DNA from: CALBTQ01 sp036725605
Lineage (GTDB): Bacteria > Lernaellota > Lernaellaia > Lernaellales > Lernaellaceae
Reading direction: 5' to 3'
NCBI GenBank assembly: GCA_036725605.1
Contig: DAIMDW010000002.1
Coordinates: forward strand, 185,229 to 249,228
Length of the DNA stretch: 64,000 nucleotides
Shown here: positions 35,428 through 42,710 of the stretch, piece after piece
How the letters are laid out: the number at the start of each line of letters is the position of its first letter
How positions within the stretch are numbered: position 1 is the stretch's first letter
The notes under the pieces: model-generated
The model's database searches: none
What the model saw: the letters and a program-made list of their open reading frames with translations, nothing else
Told to the model about the DNA's origin: nothing
Position numbers and translations under genes: made by a program

Positions 35428-36774
35428 ATGACCATCGACCTGTTCGGTTCCCCCGATGTCGCGCCGGCCAATGCGCCCTTGGCCGAGCGGATGCGTCCGC
35501 GCTCGTTTCAGGAGGTGGTCGGGCAGGAACAGGCGATCGGTCCGGGTTCGATGCTGGCCAAGGCGCTGGCGGCGGGCGAAGTGCCCTCGATCATTTTTTG
35601 GGGTCCGCCGGGATCGGGCAAGACGACCATCGCCCGCGTGCTGGCCTACGTGACCGACGCGATGTTCGTTTCCTTCTCGGCGGTGCTCTCGGGCGTGAAA
35701 GAGGTGCGGCAGATCGTCGCCGAGGCCAAGCAGCGGCTGCACGACAGCAACCGGCGCACGATCCTGTTCGTCGACGAAATCCATCGCTTCAACAAAAGCC
35801 AGCAAGACAGTTTTTTGCCGCACATCGAAGCCGGGACGATCATCCTGGTCGGCGCGACCACGGAGAATCCGAGCTTCGAAATCAACGCCGCGCTGCTTTC
35901 GCGCTGCCGCGTGGTGACGCTCGAACCGCTGGAACCGGCGGACATCGAAGCCCTGCTGCAGCGGGCAGTCAACGACAAGGAGCGTGGTCTGGGCAAGCGG
36001 CGGCTGAACATCACCGCCAAGGCGCTGGACCACCTGGCCCGGCAGGCGCGCGGCGACGCCCGGGTGGGACTCAACGCGCTGGAGCTGGCCGCGGCCGGCG
36101 AACTGCCCGAGGTCGACGGCAAACCGACGATCACCCTGGAGATCGCCGAAAGCGCCATTCAGGCCAAGGCGCTGCTGTACGACAAGGCCGGTGAAGAGCA
36201 CTACAACGTGATCAGCGCGTTCATCAAAAGCATGCGCGCCTCCGACCCCGACGCGGCGCTGTACTGGCTGGCGCGGATGATCGAAGCGGGCGAAGACCCC
36301 ATGTTCATCGCGCGGCGGATGGTCATCTTCGCCGCCGAGGACGTCTCCAACGCCGATCCGCGCGGCCTGGAACTGGCCACGGCCGCGATGCAGGCGACGC
36401 ACATGGTGGGCATGCCCGAAGCGCGGATCATCCTCGCCCAGGCGGTGACCTACCTGGCCTGCGCGCCCAAGAGCAACGCCAGCTACACGGCGCTGAACAA
36501 AGCGATGGTCGACGTGAAGGAAAAAGGCGCGCTGGGCGTGCCCAAGCACCTGCGCAACGCGCCGACCCGGCTGATGAAGGACCTGGGCTACCACGACGGT
36601 TACCGCTACGACCACGACTTCGACCATCATTTTTCCGGGCAACCGTGTCTGCCGATCGAGCTGGAGGATCGCGCGTATTATCAGCCCGGCGACGAGGGGC
36701 TCGAAGCGCGCATCAAAGAGCGGCTGGAGTGGATCCGCCGCCACCGCGAAAAGCACCCGGACAAGAAAAAGTAG
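35428..36774 (+). CDS. rarA: Replication-associated recombination ATPase RarA/MgsA
   Basis: A 448-residue AAA+ protein of the clamp-loader clade. It shows Walker A GPPGSGKT (residues 59-66), Walker B ILFVDEIHRFNK, sensor GATTENPSFE, the LLSRCRV arginine finger and the C-terminal tetramerisation region (KHLRNAPT, then YDHDFDHHFSGQ, close to YPHDYP-G-Q in other bacteria). RarA/MgsA acts at stalled forks. The start MTIDLFG at 35428 matches family N-termini; the frame stays open upstream, but that part is non-coding. Confidence 0.96.
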   Translation: MTIDLFGSPDVAPANAPLAERMRPRSFQEVVGQEQAIGPGSMLAKALAAGEVPSIIFWGPPGSGKTTIARVLAYVTDAMFVSFSAVLSGVKEVRQIVAEAKQRLHDSNRRTILFVDEIHRFNKSQQDSFLPHIEAGTIILVGATTENPSFEINAALLSRCRVVTLEPLEPADIEALLQRAVNDKERGLGKRRLNITAKALDHLARQARGDARVGLNALELAAAGELPEVDGKPTITLEIAESAIQAKALLYDKAGEEHYNVISAFIKSMRASDPDAALYWLARMIEAGEDPMFIARRMVIFAAEDVSNADPRGLELATAAMQATHMVGMPEARIILAQAVTYLACAPKSNASYTALNKAMVDVKEKGALGVPKHLRNAPTRLMKDLGYHDGYRYDHDFDHHFSGQPCLPIELEDRAYYQPGDEGLEARIKERLEWIRRHREKHPDKKK

Positions 36775-36848
36775 TCCGCTTTTTGCCTCTCCCGGTTTGT
36801 GCTACATTTTTGAGCGCTCCTGTTCCACCCCTACACGAGGTGCCGACC

Positions 36849-39200
36849 ATGAGAACCATCCGCTCCCTGCTGCTGTTCGCCGCCGTCCTCGCCTTGCTGC
36901 TGGGCGCGTGGGCGTGCGCCGAAGACAATGACAACCGCGAGTTCGACGACGATGATGATGACGATTCGTTCGACGACGACATCGACGATGACGACGCCAC
37001 GCCCGACGACGACACCGGCGACGATGACACCGGCGACGACGATACGCTCGACGACGATACCATCGACGACGACACCGGCGACGATGACACCATCGACGAT
37101 GACACCATCGACGATGACGACGACACCCCGCCCCCGCCGACCACCGACGAGGCGCGCGCGGCGGGTTTTAAACTGTTTTACCGCGAGCGCGTCGATCGGC
37201 TGATCCTCTCCTGGAACCGCTTCGGGCTGGCCGGCGACGCGGTGGCGGCCACCAACATCGGCAAGCACAACATCGCCAAGTCCGGCAACGAGTACGAGGT
37301 GCTCGGCGGCGAAACCGACAACAACGACATCGGCGCGTCGGTCTTCGCCACCTGGTACGCCTACCAGGCGTTCGGCGGGCGCAACCTGGAGCTGACGTTG
37401 ATCCGCCAGTTCGAAGGGCTGGCGTTTTACGAGGCGGTCACCGGCCACACCGGCCTGACCTCGCGCGAGGTGCTGCCCGGCTGGACGCGCACGATGGACG
37501 GCGTCAACGACACGATCTACCGCACGCGCGACGGCATCAATCCGTTCACGCCGCCGGTCGTGTTTTCCACAGCGCTTGAACAGGAAATTCTCGACACGTT
37601 CTACGACGACATCGTGATGACCTACCGCGAAAATCCGCTGGAGTACTACCCGAACTTCCGCTCGACCAGCGAAATGGGCGACTACGCGGTGACCTACGTG
37701 TTCAGCGATCCGCCGACGTACCTGCACATTTCCAATTGCTGCTCGTCGTGGAAAATCTCGCAGATCGGCACCTGGGAAGGCGCGTTCTGGGGCAACCACA
37801 ACAGCCGCGATAATTTCCCGGATATGTCCTTCGGTTTCCTGGCGGCGATGGAAGCGGCGCAGAGCAAAGACCTGCCCGCCGATCTCGCCCAGGCCGTGCA
37901 GGAGGCGTTGGAAGCCGGGCACCGCATCGGCGACCGCATCACCGCCGACGACAACGTGCAGATGACCGTGCCGGAATGGGAGGACTACAACGAACTGATG
38001 CCGGGCGGACAGATTCGTCCCGACGGCCAAACCGAATGGCAGGACCTGGGTTCGCTGGCCAGTTGTCCGATGGCTTACATGGCCAAGGCGTTGTCGACCG
38101 ACGGGTTGGACGCGCCGCTGCCGGTTTTGCCCCTGCCCGGCTCGATCGAAATGAGCGCCATCCGCTACCTGCTGGAGTTGATCGGCATGCCCGGCGTGCC
38201 GCTGCCCGTGCTCAAATGCCGCAGCATCGACGACGCGTTCGTCGGCATGACCTGGGGCGATCTGCTCGACCTGGAAATCTTCGGCGTGCCCTGGTACGAA
38301 ATCGCCTTCGCCATCGCCGAAATCTGGCCCGACCTCTTCCCGGATCTGCTCGGCTCGACCGGCGACGACTTCAAGGAAATGGAACTGGCGGTCATGGCCC
38401 TGTGCCAGTACGCCGAAATTTATCAGAAGGACGACCTGTACGATCTGGCGCAGGAAACGATGCAAAACCTGATCGACATCCACCGCATTCTGGCCGAGCT
38501 GGCCTACTCGGCGGCGGCCAGCCCGAACCGCCAGGGCAATCCGGCGGCGTATGACGAAATGATCAAGGGCGCCGAGGAGCATCTGTACGTGGCGGCGATC
38601 ATCGCGCGGCAGTTCGGCATCGAGGCGCCGGACGAGGACCTCAACGATTTCACCATCGGCCACCAGCGCGCGGCGAACATCGAGAACATCCTGTCACTGG
38701 GCGACACCGCCACCTGGGCGCTCAAGACCGACGAGGAGATCATGGCGGCGATTCAGGCCGAACTCGACAGCAAGGCCGAAAAGGAACCGTGGATCGTCGC
38801 GCGCTACTGGGAGCGCTTCCCGGAAGATCCGCCGATCCGCCGCAACGGCGACGGCTATGAGGCGATCAACCTCGACGGCGAATGGCAGTCGGTAGAGAAT
38901 CCCTGGCACGCGTGGTACGGCGCGTCGAAGCTGATGTTCGAAGCGTCGTTGTGCACCAAGTCGCCCTGGACGCTCTCGTGCGACTGGGCGGTGCTCGGTT
39001 GCGCGCGGCCCGACCTGGACGGCTCGGGCGCGGTCGATGCCGCCGACCGGACGTTGTTCGACGCGGCCTACGCGACCTACAGCGGTGAAACCTGCGACGA
39101 GGGCAATAGCTGGTGCGAAGGCGCCGACCTCGACCGCAGCGGCGCGGCCGACGAGAGCGACACCGCGTTCATCGAGGCGGCCGACGGCTGCTGGTACTAG
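36849..39200 (+). CDS. Large lipoprotein with Asp/Thr-rich linker and dockerin-like end
   Basis: A 783-residue protein. ATG 36849 (MRTIRSLLLFAAVLALLLG) lies 8 nt after GAGGTG; the lipobox is GAWAC. Residues about 30-95 are an Asp-rich linker built of DDDT/DDDD units. The main body (about 100-700) is helix-rich with many aromatic residues and I do not recognise it. The C-terminus carries two acidic loops, PDLDGSGAVDAADRT and ADLDRSGAADESDT, each D-x-D-x-S-G-x3-D-x2-D, as in dockerin/EF-hand calcium loops, separated by a Cys-containing spacer. It is likely surface or periplasmic and may bind calcium or a cohesin-like partner; no cohesin is in the window. Confidence 0.75.
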   Translation: MRTIRSLLLFAAVLALLLGAWACAEDNDNREFDDDDDDDSFDDDIDDDDATPDDDTGDDDTGDDDTLDDDTIDDDTGDDDTIDDDTIDDDDDTPPPPTTDEARAAGFKLFYRERVDRLILSWNRFGLAGDAVAATNIGKHNIAKSGNEYEVLGGETDNNDIGASVFATWYAYQAFGGRNLELTLIRQFEGLAFYEAVTGHTGLTSREVLPGWTRTMDGVNDTIYRTRDGINPFTPPVVFSTALEQEILDTFYDDIVMTYRENPLEYYPNFRSTSEMGDYAVTYVFSDPPTYLHISNCCSSWKISQIGTWEGAFWGNHNSRDNFPDMSFGFLAAMEAAQSKDLPADLAQAVQEALEAGHRIGDRITADDNVQMTVPEWEDYNELMPGGQIRPDGQTEWQDLGSLASCPMAYMAKALSTDGLDAPLPVLPLPGSIEMSAIRYLLELIGMPGVPLPVLKCRSIDDAFVGMTWGDLLDLEIFGVPWYEIAFAIAEIWPDLFPDLLGSTGDDFKEMELAVMALCQYAEIYQKDDLYDLAQETMQNLIDIHRILAELAYSAAASPNRQGNPAAYDEMIKGAEEHLYVAAIIARQFGIEAPDEDLNDFTIGHQRAANIENILSLGDTATWALKTDEEIMAAIQAELDSKAEKEPWIVARYWERFPEDPPIRRNGDGYEAINLDGEWQSVENPWHAWYGASKLMFEASLCTKSPWTLSCDWAVLGCARPDLDGSGAVDAADRTLFDAAYATYSGETCDEGNSWCEGADLDRSGAADESDTAFIEAADGCWY

Positions 39201-39210
39201 GTAAATTTAA

Positions 39211-39253
39211 CGATCGAACGAGGCTCGGGAGCGAACGTTCCCGGGCCTTTTTT
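39211..39253 (+). terminator. Intrinsic terminator, copy 1 of a 43-bp duplicated unit
   Basis: A 9-bp stem (GGCTCGGGA/TCCCGGGCC, 39222-39247, one G-T pair) is followed by TTTTTT. It lies 10 bp after the large lipoprotein gene and should end its transcript. The same 43 bp recurs at 39841-39883 with one mismatch, exactly 630 bp further on. Confidence 0.9.
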
Positions 39254-39376
39254 CTGACTTCCGCGCGCTCTGCTTTATTGTTGTAAAAGCTTAAAACAAT
39301 TTCGATTTAGAATGCCATGAAAAGTAAATCAGGCGAAGTTTAACAACGTTGAAACGGATTTCCGCGCCGGATCTTC

Positions 39377-39590
39377 AAGCCCGCAGGGCGCAGGTCAATA
39401 GCGAAGGGCTTTCAGCCCTGGAATCAGTAAGGGCAAATTCAAGCAAACCCCGGAAAGGGGTGTAGGTAAGCTCGTTGATACGGATTATCAAAAATTCCTC
39501 CACCCCTTATCAGGGGTTGGATGGTCTGGGTGGGTCGAGATTTCCAGGGCTTCGCCCTTCGCTACTGACCGTCCGCCCCTGCGGGGCTTT
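39377..39590. repeat. Imperfect palindrome of about 214 bp, MITE-like
   Basis: The left arm (39377-39425 and 39446-39467) is largely complementary to the right arm (39540-39590 and 39497-39520); for example, AGCGAAGGGC on the left has its complement GCCCTTCGCT on the right, and ACCCCGGAAAGGGG faces CCCCTTATCAGGGGT. The centre is near 39483. No credible protein is encoded. Such a structure would fold into a long hairpin in RNA or single-stranded DNA. It looks like a miniature inverted-repeat element or a large REP-type unit. Confidence 0.65.
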
Positions 39591-39840
39591 GGCGGTTCGG
39601 GCAAGTCAATTCGGAAGTCGGAAAACAAGCTCTCACCCCGGCCTGCGGCCGATCCTTTCCCAGAGGGCGAGGGTTAGAAAAACCGGGGACTCGATTCCTT
39701 CGTGTCCCCGTATTTTTAAAAATATGCAGCCCGGACTCCCTTCTCCCCAAGGGAGAAGGGGCGGGGATGAGGGCGACATACCATCCGCCCCTGCGGGGCT
39801 TGTCGGCTCCGGGTGTCCCAATTCTGAAGTCACGAGCAAG
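39569..39840. repeat. Imperfect direct repeat of about 60 bp
   Basis: 39569-39629 and 39781-39840 share the core TCCGCCCCTGCGGGGCTT and then an alignable stretch through AATTC-GAAGTC to CAAG. The second copy runs straight into the duplicated terminator unit. The rest of 39254-39840 holds no gene I can support, only short palindromes. Confidence 0.5.
39735..39773. repeat. Dispersed 39-bp palindromic repeat, copy 2
   Basis: Reverse complement of the element at 6987-7025, with about three differences. Here it is embedded in the repeat-rich insert between the two terminator copies. Confidence 0.7.
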
Positions 39841-39883
39841 CGATCGAACGAGGCTCGGGAGCGAAAGTTCCCGGGCCTTTTTT
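39841..39883 (+). repeat. Second copy of the 43-bp terminator unit
   Basis: Identical to 39211-39253 except for one loop base (39866). It faces the + strand although no + strand gene ends here: the neighbour on this side is the 3' end of a minus-strand gene. It therefore looks like a duplication product rather than a gene-specific terminator. Confidence 0.85.
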
Positions 39884-40532
39884 ATAGCTGCGCCAGGATA
39901 GCGGGCAGATCGTCGAGCAGGACGTCGGCCTCGGCGAGATCCTCGTCGCCCAGGTAGCTGCGCACGGCGATCACCCGGCAGCCGGCGGTTTTCGCGCTGC
40001 GGATGCCGTAGGGCGCATTTTCCACCGCGAGGCATTGTCGCGGTTGCAAACCGAGTTTCATCGCCGCGGCCAGGAACGGCTCCGGATTGGGCTTGCCGCG
40101 CAGCACCTCGTCGCCGCAAACCGACGCGGTGAAAAATTCGGCCAACTCGGCGGGCAGCACGCTTTGCATTTCCACCCGCTGCGTGCCGGTGACCAACGCG
40201 AGTTGCAGGCCGCGTTCGCGGCAGGCGCTCAGCAGCGCGACCGCGCCGGGAAATACCGACGGTTGCCGCGCGTATTGCGCGAACAGGCGTTCCTTGGCTT
40301 CGACCAATGTGCGCGCACGCGCCTTGGTCGTCATCATGCCGTTGGCCTTGATGAAGTCCCGCGCGGACACCTCGGCTTTTTCGCCTTCGCGCAGGTAGAC
40401 CTCGTGCTCGTCGAGCGCCAGACCCAACTCGCCGCAGGCGGCGACCCAGGCGCGCACGTGGGCGCTCATCGTGTCCAGCAACACGCCGTCCATGTCGAAT
40501 AAGATGCCGCTAAAGCCATCGGCCAGGCCCAT
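39882..40532 (-). CDS. HAD-superfamily phosphatase/phosphomutase (beta-PGM-like)
   Basis: A 216-residue HAD subfamily IA protein. Motif I is FDMDGVLLDT, with a helical cap domain (about 15-80); motif II is LVTGTQ, where Thr replaces or accompanies the usual Ser/Thr; the motif III Lys lies in RGKPNPEPF; motif IV is AVENAPYGIRSAKTAG, with E-N in place of the common E-D. This matches beta-phosphoglucomutase-like or sugar-phosphate phosphatases. ATG 40532 (MGLADGFSG) is chosen because homology begins right after it. The stop lies inside the second terminator repeat copy. Confidence 0.9.
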   Translation of the reverse strand: MGLADGFSGILFDMDGVLLDTMSAHVRAWVAACGELGLALDEHEVYLREGEKAEVSARDFIKANGMMTTKARARTLVEAKERLFAQYARQPSVFPGAVALLSACRERGLQLALVTGTQRVEMQSVLPAELAEFFTASVCGDEVLRGKPNPEPFLAAAMKLGLQPRQCLAVENAPYGIRSAKTAGCRVIAVRSYLGDEDLAEADVLLDDLPAILAQL

Positions 40533-40784
40533 CGTCGCTCCTTTCGCGTCAAACTCCGCCCATGGTAAGCATCGCGCCCGCGAAGGCAAGCGGGTATTTC
40601 TCCCGCATTCCCCAATTCGACTGAATCCCGGGGAAAGTGCGGTTGCTTTCAAAATGGCGGCGCGATATGATTGGTTATTCTAATGAGATTTTTTTCAAGA
40701 TCGGGAAGCGGAGAGATTGCTTGTACCGGGTATGGAATCCGGCAAGCCCGTTTCCGATTTTGATCAGCGAAATAGGAGAAGAAA
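40533..40784. other. Divergent intergenic region
   Basis: Separates the divergent HAD and lipoprotein genes; GC-rich on the left, becoming AT-rich toward the lipoprotein. It must contain both promoters, but I could not define a confident -35/-10 pair. GGAGAAGAAA directly precedes ATG 40785. Confidence 0.4.
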
Positions 40785-41687
40785 ATGGTTGGCTCTCTTT
40801 ATCGGCGCTTTTATCAAAACCATCTATTCGTCGTCGTTTTCCTTTCGTTCGTCATTGTTTTTATTTTAGTTGGCTGCCAAACCTTGTCCGTGAAAAGCAA
40901 GGAAGACAATCGAGAGGAAATTTACAATCTGATTCAAAATATGCCCGATAAACGCTTCGACATTACAAATTTACAATGGCTCAGAGATGAAAAAAATGGA
41001 AACAATCTAATAGTGGGTTCAGTAACGAATCTGACAGATCTTCCGTTGAAGGAGGTAACACTATGGCTCACGCTTTATGATAAAATGAATCAAGTGGTGG
41101 AAAAATACTTCACGGTAATCGGCATCGTTTCTCCGTTGTTGAAAAATCAGCCCGTTTACTTTCAGATAACGGTGAAAGCAAGTCCATCGAATCAAACGTT
41201 TAATTTTCTTAATATGAGAGTGGAGTATCTCGTCGATATCGATTATCAGGCCAAGGAATATTTACCCTGTCAAATCATCGATCAAGCGACAATCAAAGCC
41301 CTGGTGGAAAAATATAAAAAGGATCCGCCGCCAAGACCGGTCAAACCAAAACTAACCATGACATATTCCATTACCGACATCGAGGATCCGGCATTGCGCG
41401 ATAAGACCATGGGAATATTAAAAAGGTATACTGGAGGCATTCGACATTGTGTGGAAATGGTACTCCGCTCCAAACCGGATATCCTTCCCCTGCACATTTC
41501 ATTGAATGTTTTCTTAGCTCAAAAAGGCTCGGTTGACCACGTCGATATTCTGGAAAGCAGTGGAAATGAATATATAGATGGCTGCGTTGTTCGTCGAACG
41601 AAAAGGCATCGGTTTCCTGCAGATTTGCTGCCAACGAATTCAATGAAAATTTCTTATGACTTCCAATCGAGTGAAAATAATCCCTAA
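40785..41687 (+). CDS. AT-rich lipoprotein with FxLYD-like and AgmX/TonB-C-like domains
   Basis: A 300-residue protein. A signal peptide ends in a lipobox (ILVGC). Residues about 60-130 resemble the FxLYD domain (NLIVGSVTNLTDLPLKEVTL, then LYDKMNQVV). The C-terminal 95 residues resemble the AgmX/PglI C-terminal domain, a TonB-C relative: repeated amphipathic strands around IRHCVEMVLRSKP, LNVFLAQKGSVDHVDILESSG and IDGCVV, with two conserved Cys that could pair. Such proteins occur in Myxococcota gliding and envelope machines. The base composition is strikingly AT-rich compared with both neighbours, which suggests recent transfer. The exact role is unknown. Confidence 0.72.
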   Translation: MVGSLYRRFYQNHLFVVVFLSFVIVFILVGCQTLSVKSKEDNREEIYNLIQNMPDKRFDITNLQWLRDEKNGNNLIVGSVTNLTDLPLKEVTLWLTLYDKMNQVVEKYFTVIGIVSPLLKNQPVYFQITVKASPSNQTFNFLNMRVEYLVDIDYQAKEYLPCQIIDQATIKALVEKYKKDPPPRPVKPKLTMTYSITDIEDPALRDKTMGILKRYTGGIRHCVEMVLRSKPDILPLHISLNVFLAQKGSVDHVDILESSGNEYIDGCVVRRTKRHRFPADLLPTNSMKISYDFQSSENNP

Positions 41688-41704
41688 AGCGTAAAACGTT
41701 TTAA

Positions 41705-41737
41705 AAGAGAAAAACCCCGGCTGAGGAGGCCGGGGTT
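41705..41737 (-). terminator. Intrinsic terminator of the minus-strand lipoprotein gene
   Basis: The perfect 8-bp stem AACCCCGG/CCGGGGTT (41713-41737) is followed on the minus strand by TTTTTCTCTTTT. It may also slow + strand transcripts from the AT-rich lipoprotein, but there is no T-run on that side. Confidence 0.85.
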
Positions 41738-41767
41738 CAAGAAGGAGGAAAACCGTTACGTAGCCAC

Positions 41768-42355
41768 TTACTCTGTCACATCGTCATCGAGTTGTGAGTC
41801 ATCGTCGTCATCGTCGTCGCCCAAATCGTTGTTGGGCGTCACGGTTCGTTCGGTTCGGCAATCGACGGTGCCGACGCATCCGGCGCCTAGATAGAAAATG
41901 TTGTCGGACAGGTAACCGGTGACCGCGGCGTTATCCGGATCGACGTTCACATGGTAGTCGACCGTGTGAATCTGAAAACAATCCAGATCGCCGAATTTTG
42001 TTTTTTGCACTTCAAACAGGACGATCGCCCGGCCGTATACTTCGCCTTTAAAAAATTCCGTCTTCTCCGAGCCGCCGCCGATCTCCTGCTTGTACACGGT
42101 GGCGATCGACAGGTCGTCGGTCTGCTCGATGGTCAACAGCAGTTCTTCCTCGCCGTCGTCGTCGCCCTCGGGGCAGGTATTTTCCTCGGTGGCCAGCATC
42201 ACGGGATACACGCCGGCGATCTCGTCACCGAACAGCATTTTGTCTTCGTCGTCATCGTCGTCGTCATCGCTCGCGCAGGACATGGTGGTCAGCACCAGGC
42301 CGGTCGCGATGATCACAATCACCAGAATCCACGACCAATTGCGGGGGTCTTTCAT
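41768..42355 (-). CDS. Small lipoprotein with Asp-rich tracts at both ends
   Basis: A 195-residue protein. A signal peptide ends in a lipobox (TTMSC) followed directly by ASDDDDDDDEDK. The body of about 130 residues is beta-rich (LLLTIEQTDDLSIATVYKQ; GEVYGRAIVLFEV) with four Cys that could form two disulfides, as in small extracytoplasmic domains. A second Asp-rich stretch (DDDDDDDSQLDDDVTE) forms the end. I do not recognise the domain; the strand pattern resembles a small beta-barrel. It is one of several proteins here with Asp runs next to the lipidated Cys. Confidence 0.7.
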   Translation of the reverse strand: MKDPRNWSWILVIVIIATGLVLTTMSCASDDDDDDDEDKMLFGDEIAGVYPVMLATEENTCPEGDDDGEEELLLTIEQTDDLSIATVYKQEIGGGSEKTEFFKGEVYGRAIVLFEVQKTKFGDLDCFQIHTVDYHVNVDPDNAAVTGYLSDNIFYLGAGCVGTVDCRTERTVTPNNDLGDDDDDDDSQLDDDVTE

Positions 42356-42710
42356 CGCCTTTTCCTCCGGGCGTTTTCGCCGGTTTTTACCAGGAAAAAA
42401 GCCCTCGTTAATACAATCGGATCGGCGTTAATTGACATAACTTGGTTGAAGTTTAACGGTTCAAGTACTCTAAAGTCAAGCACAATTTGCACGCGGCACA
42501 AGATATGGATTTTTCCCGAAAAAAGCACGGAACATCTAGCGTAGGATCGGAGCGGCAACCAAGATAACATGGTCCGACCGCTCATCGCCTCTCCCGCCCG
42601 GCGGCGAAAGCGGCACGAGCCGAAAATCACTTGCAATGTCCCGGGGTGCGCGGTAAAAACATTCGATTATCAAATCTTCCTTTTAGGTAGTGGTGTAAGC
42701 GGAAAGCGGC
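42356..42710. other. Divergent intergenic region upstream of the MCE gene
   Basis: No gene found. It is AT-rich in 42400-42530, with an exact TTGACA at 42432-42437 that lacks a convincing -10 at normal spacing. GGAAAG precedes the GTG start of the MCE gene. Promoters for both divergent genes are expected here. Confidence 0.4.

Noticed and set aside
39475..39957. Open frames through the repeat-rich intergenic segment
   Set aside because: The translations are made of palindromic repeats and fragments, with no start signal or recognisable domain.
42432..42437. Exact TTGACA in the region upstream of the MCE gene
   Set aside because: No acceptable -10 element at 15-19 bp spacing on the + strand.
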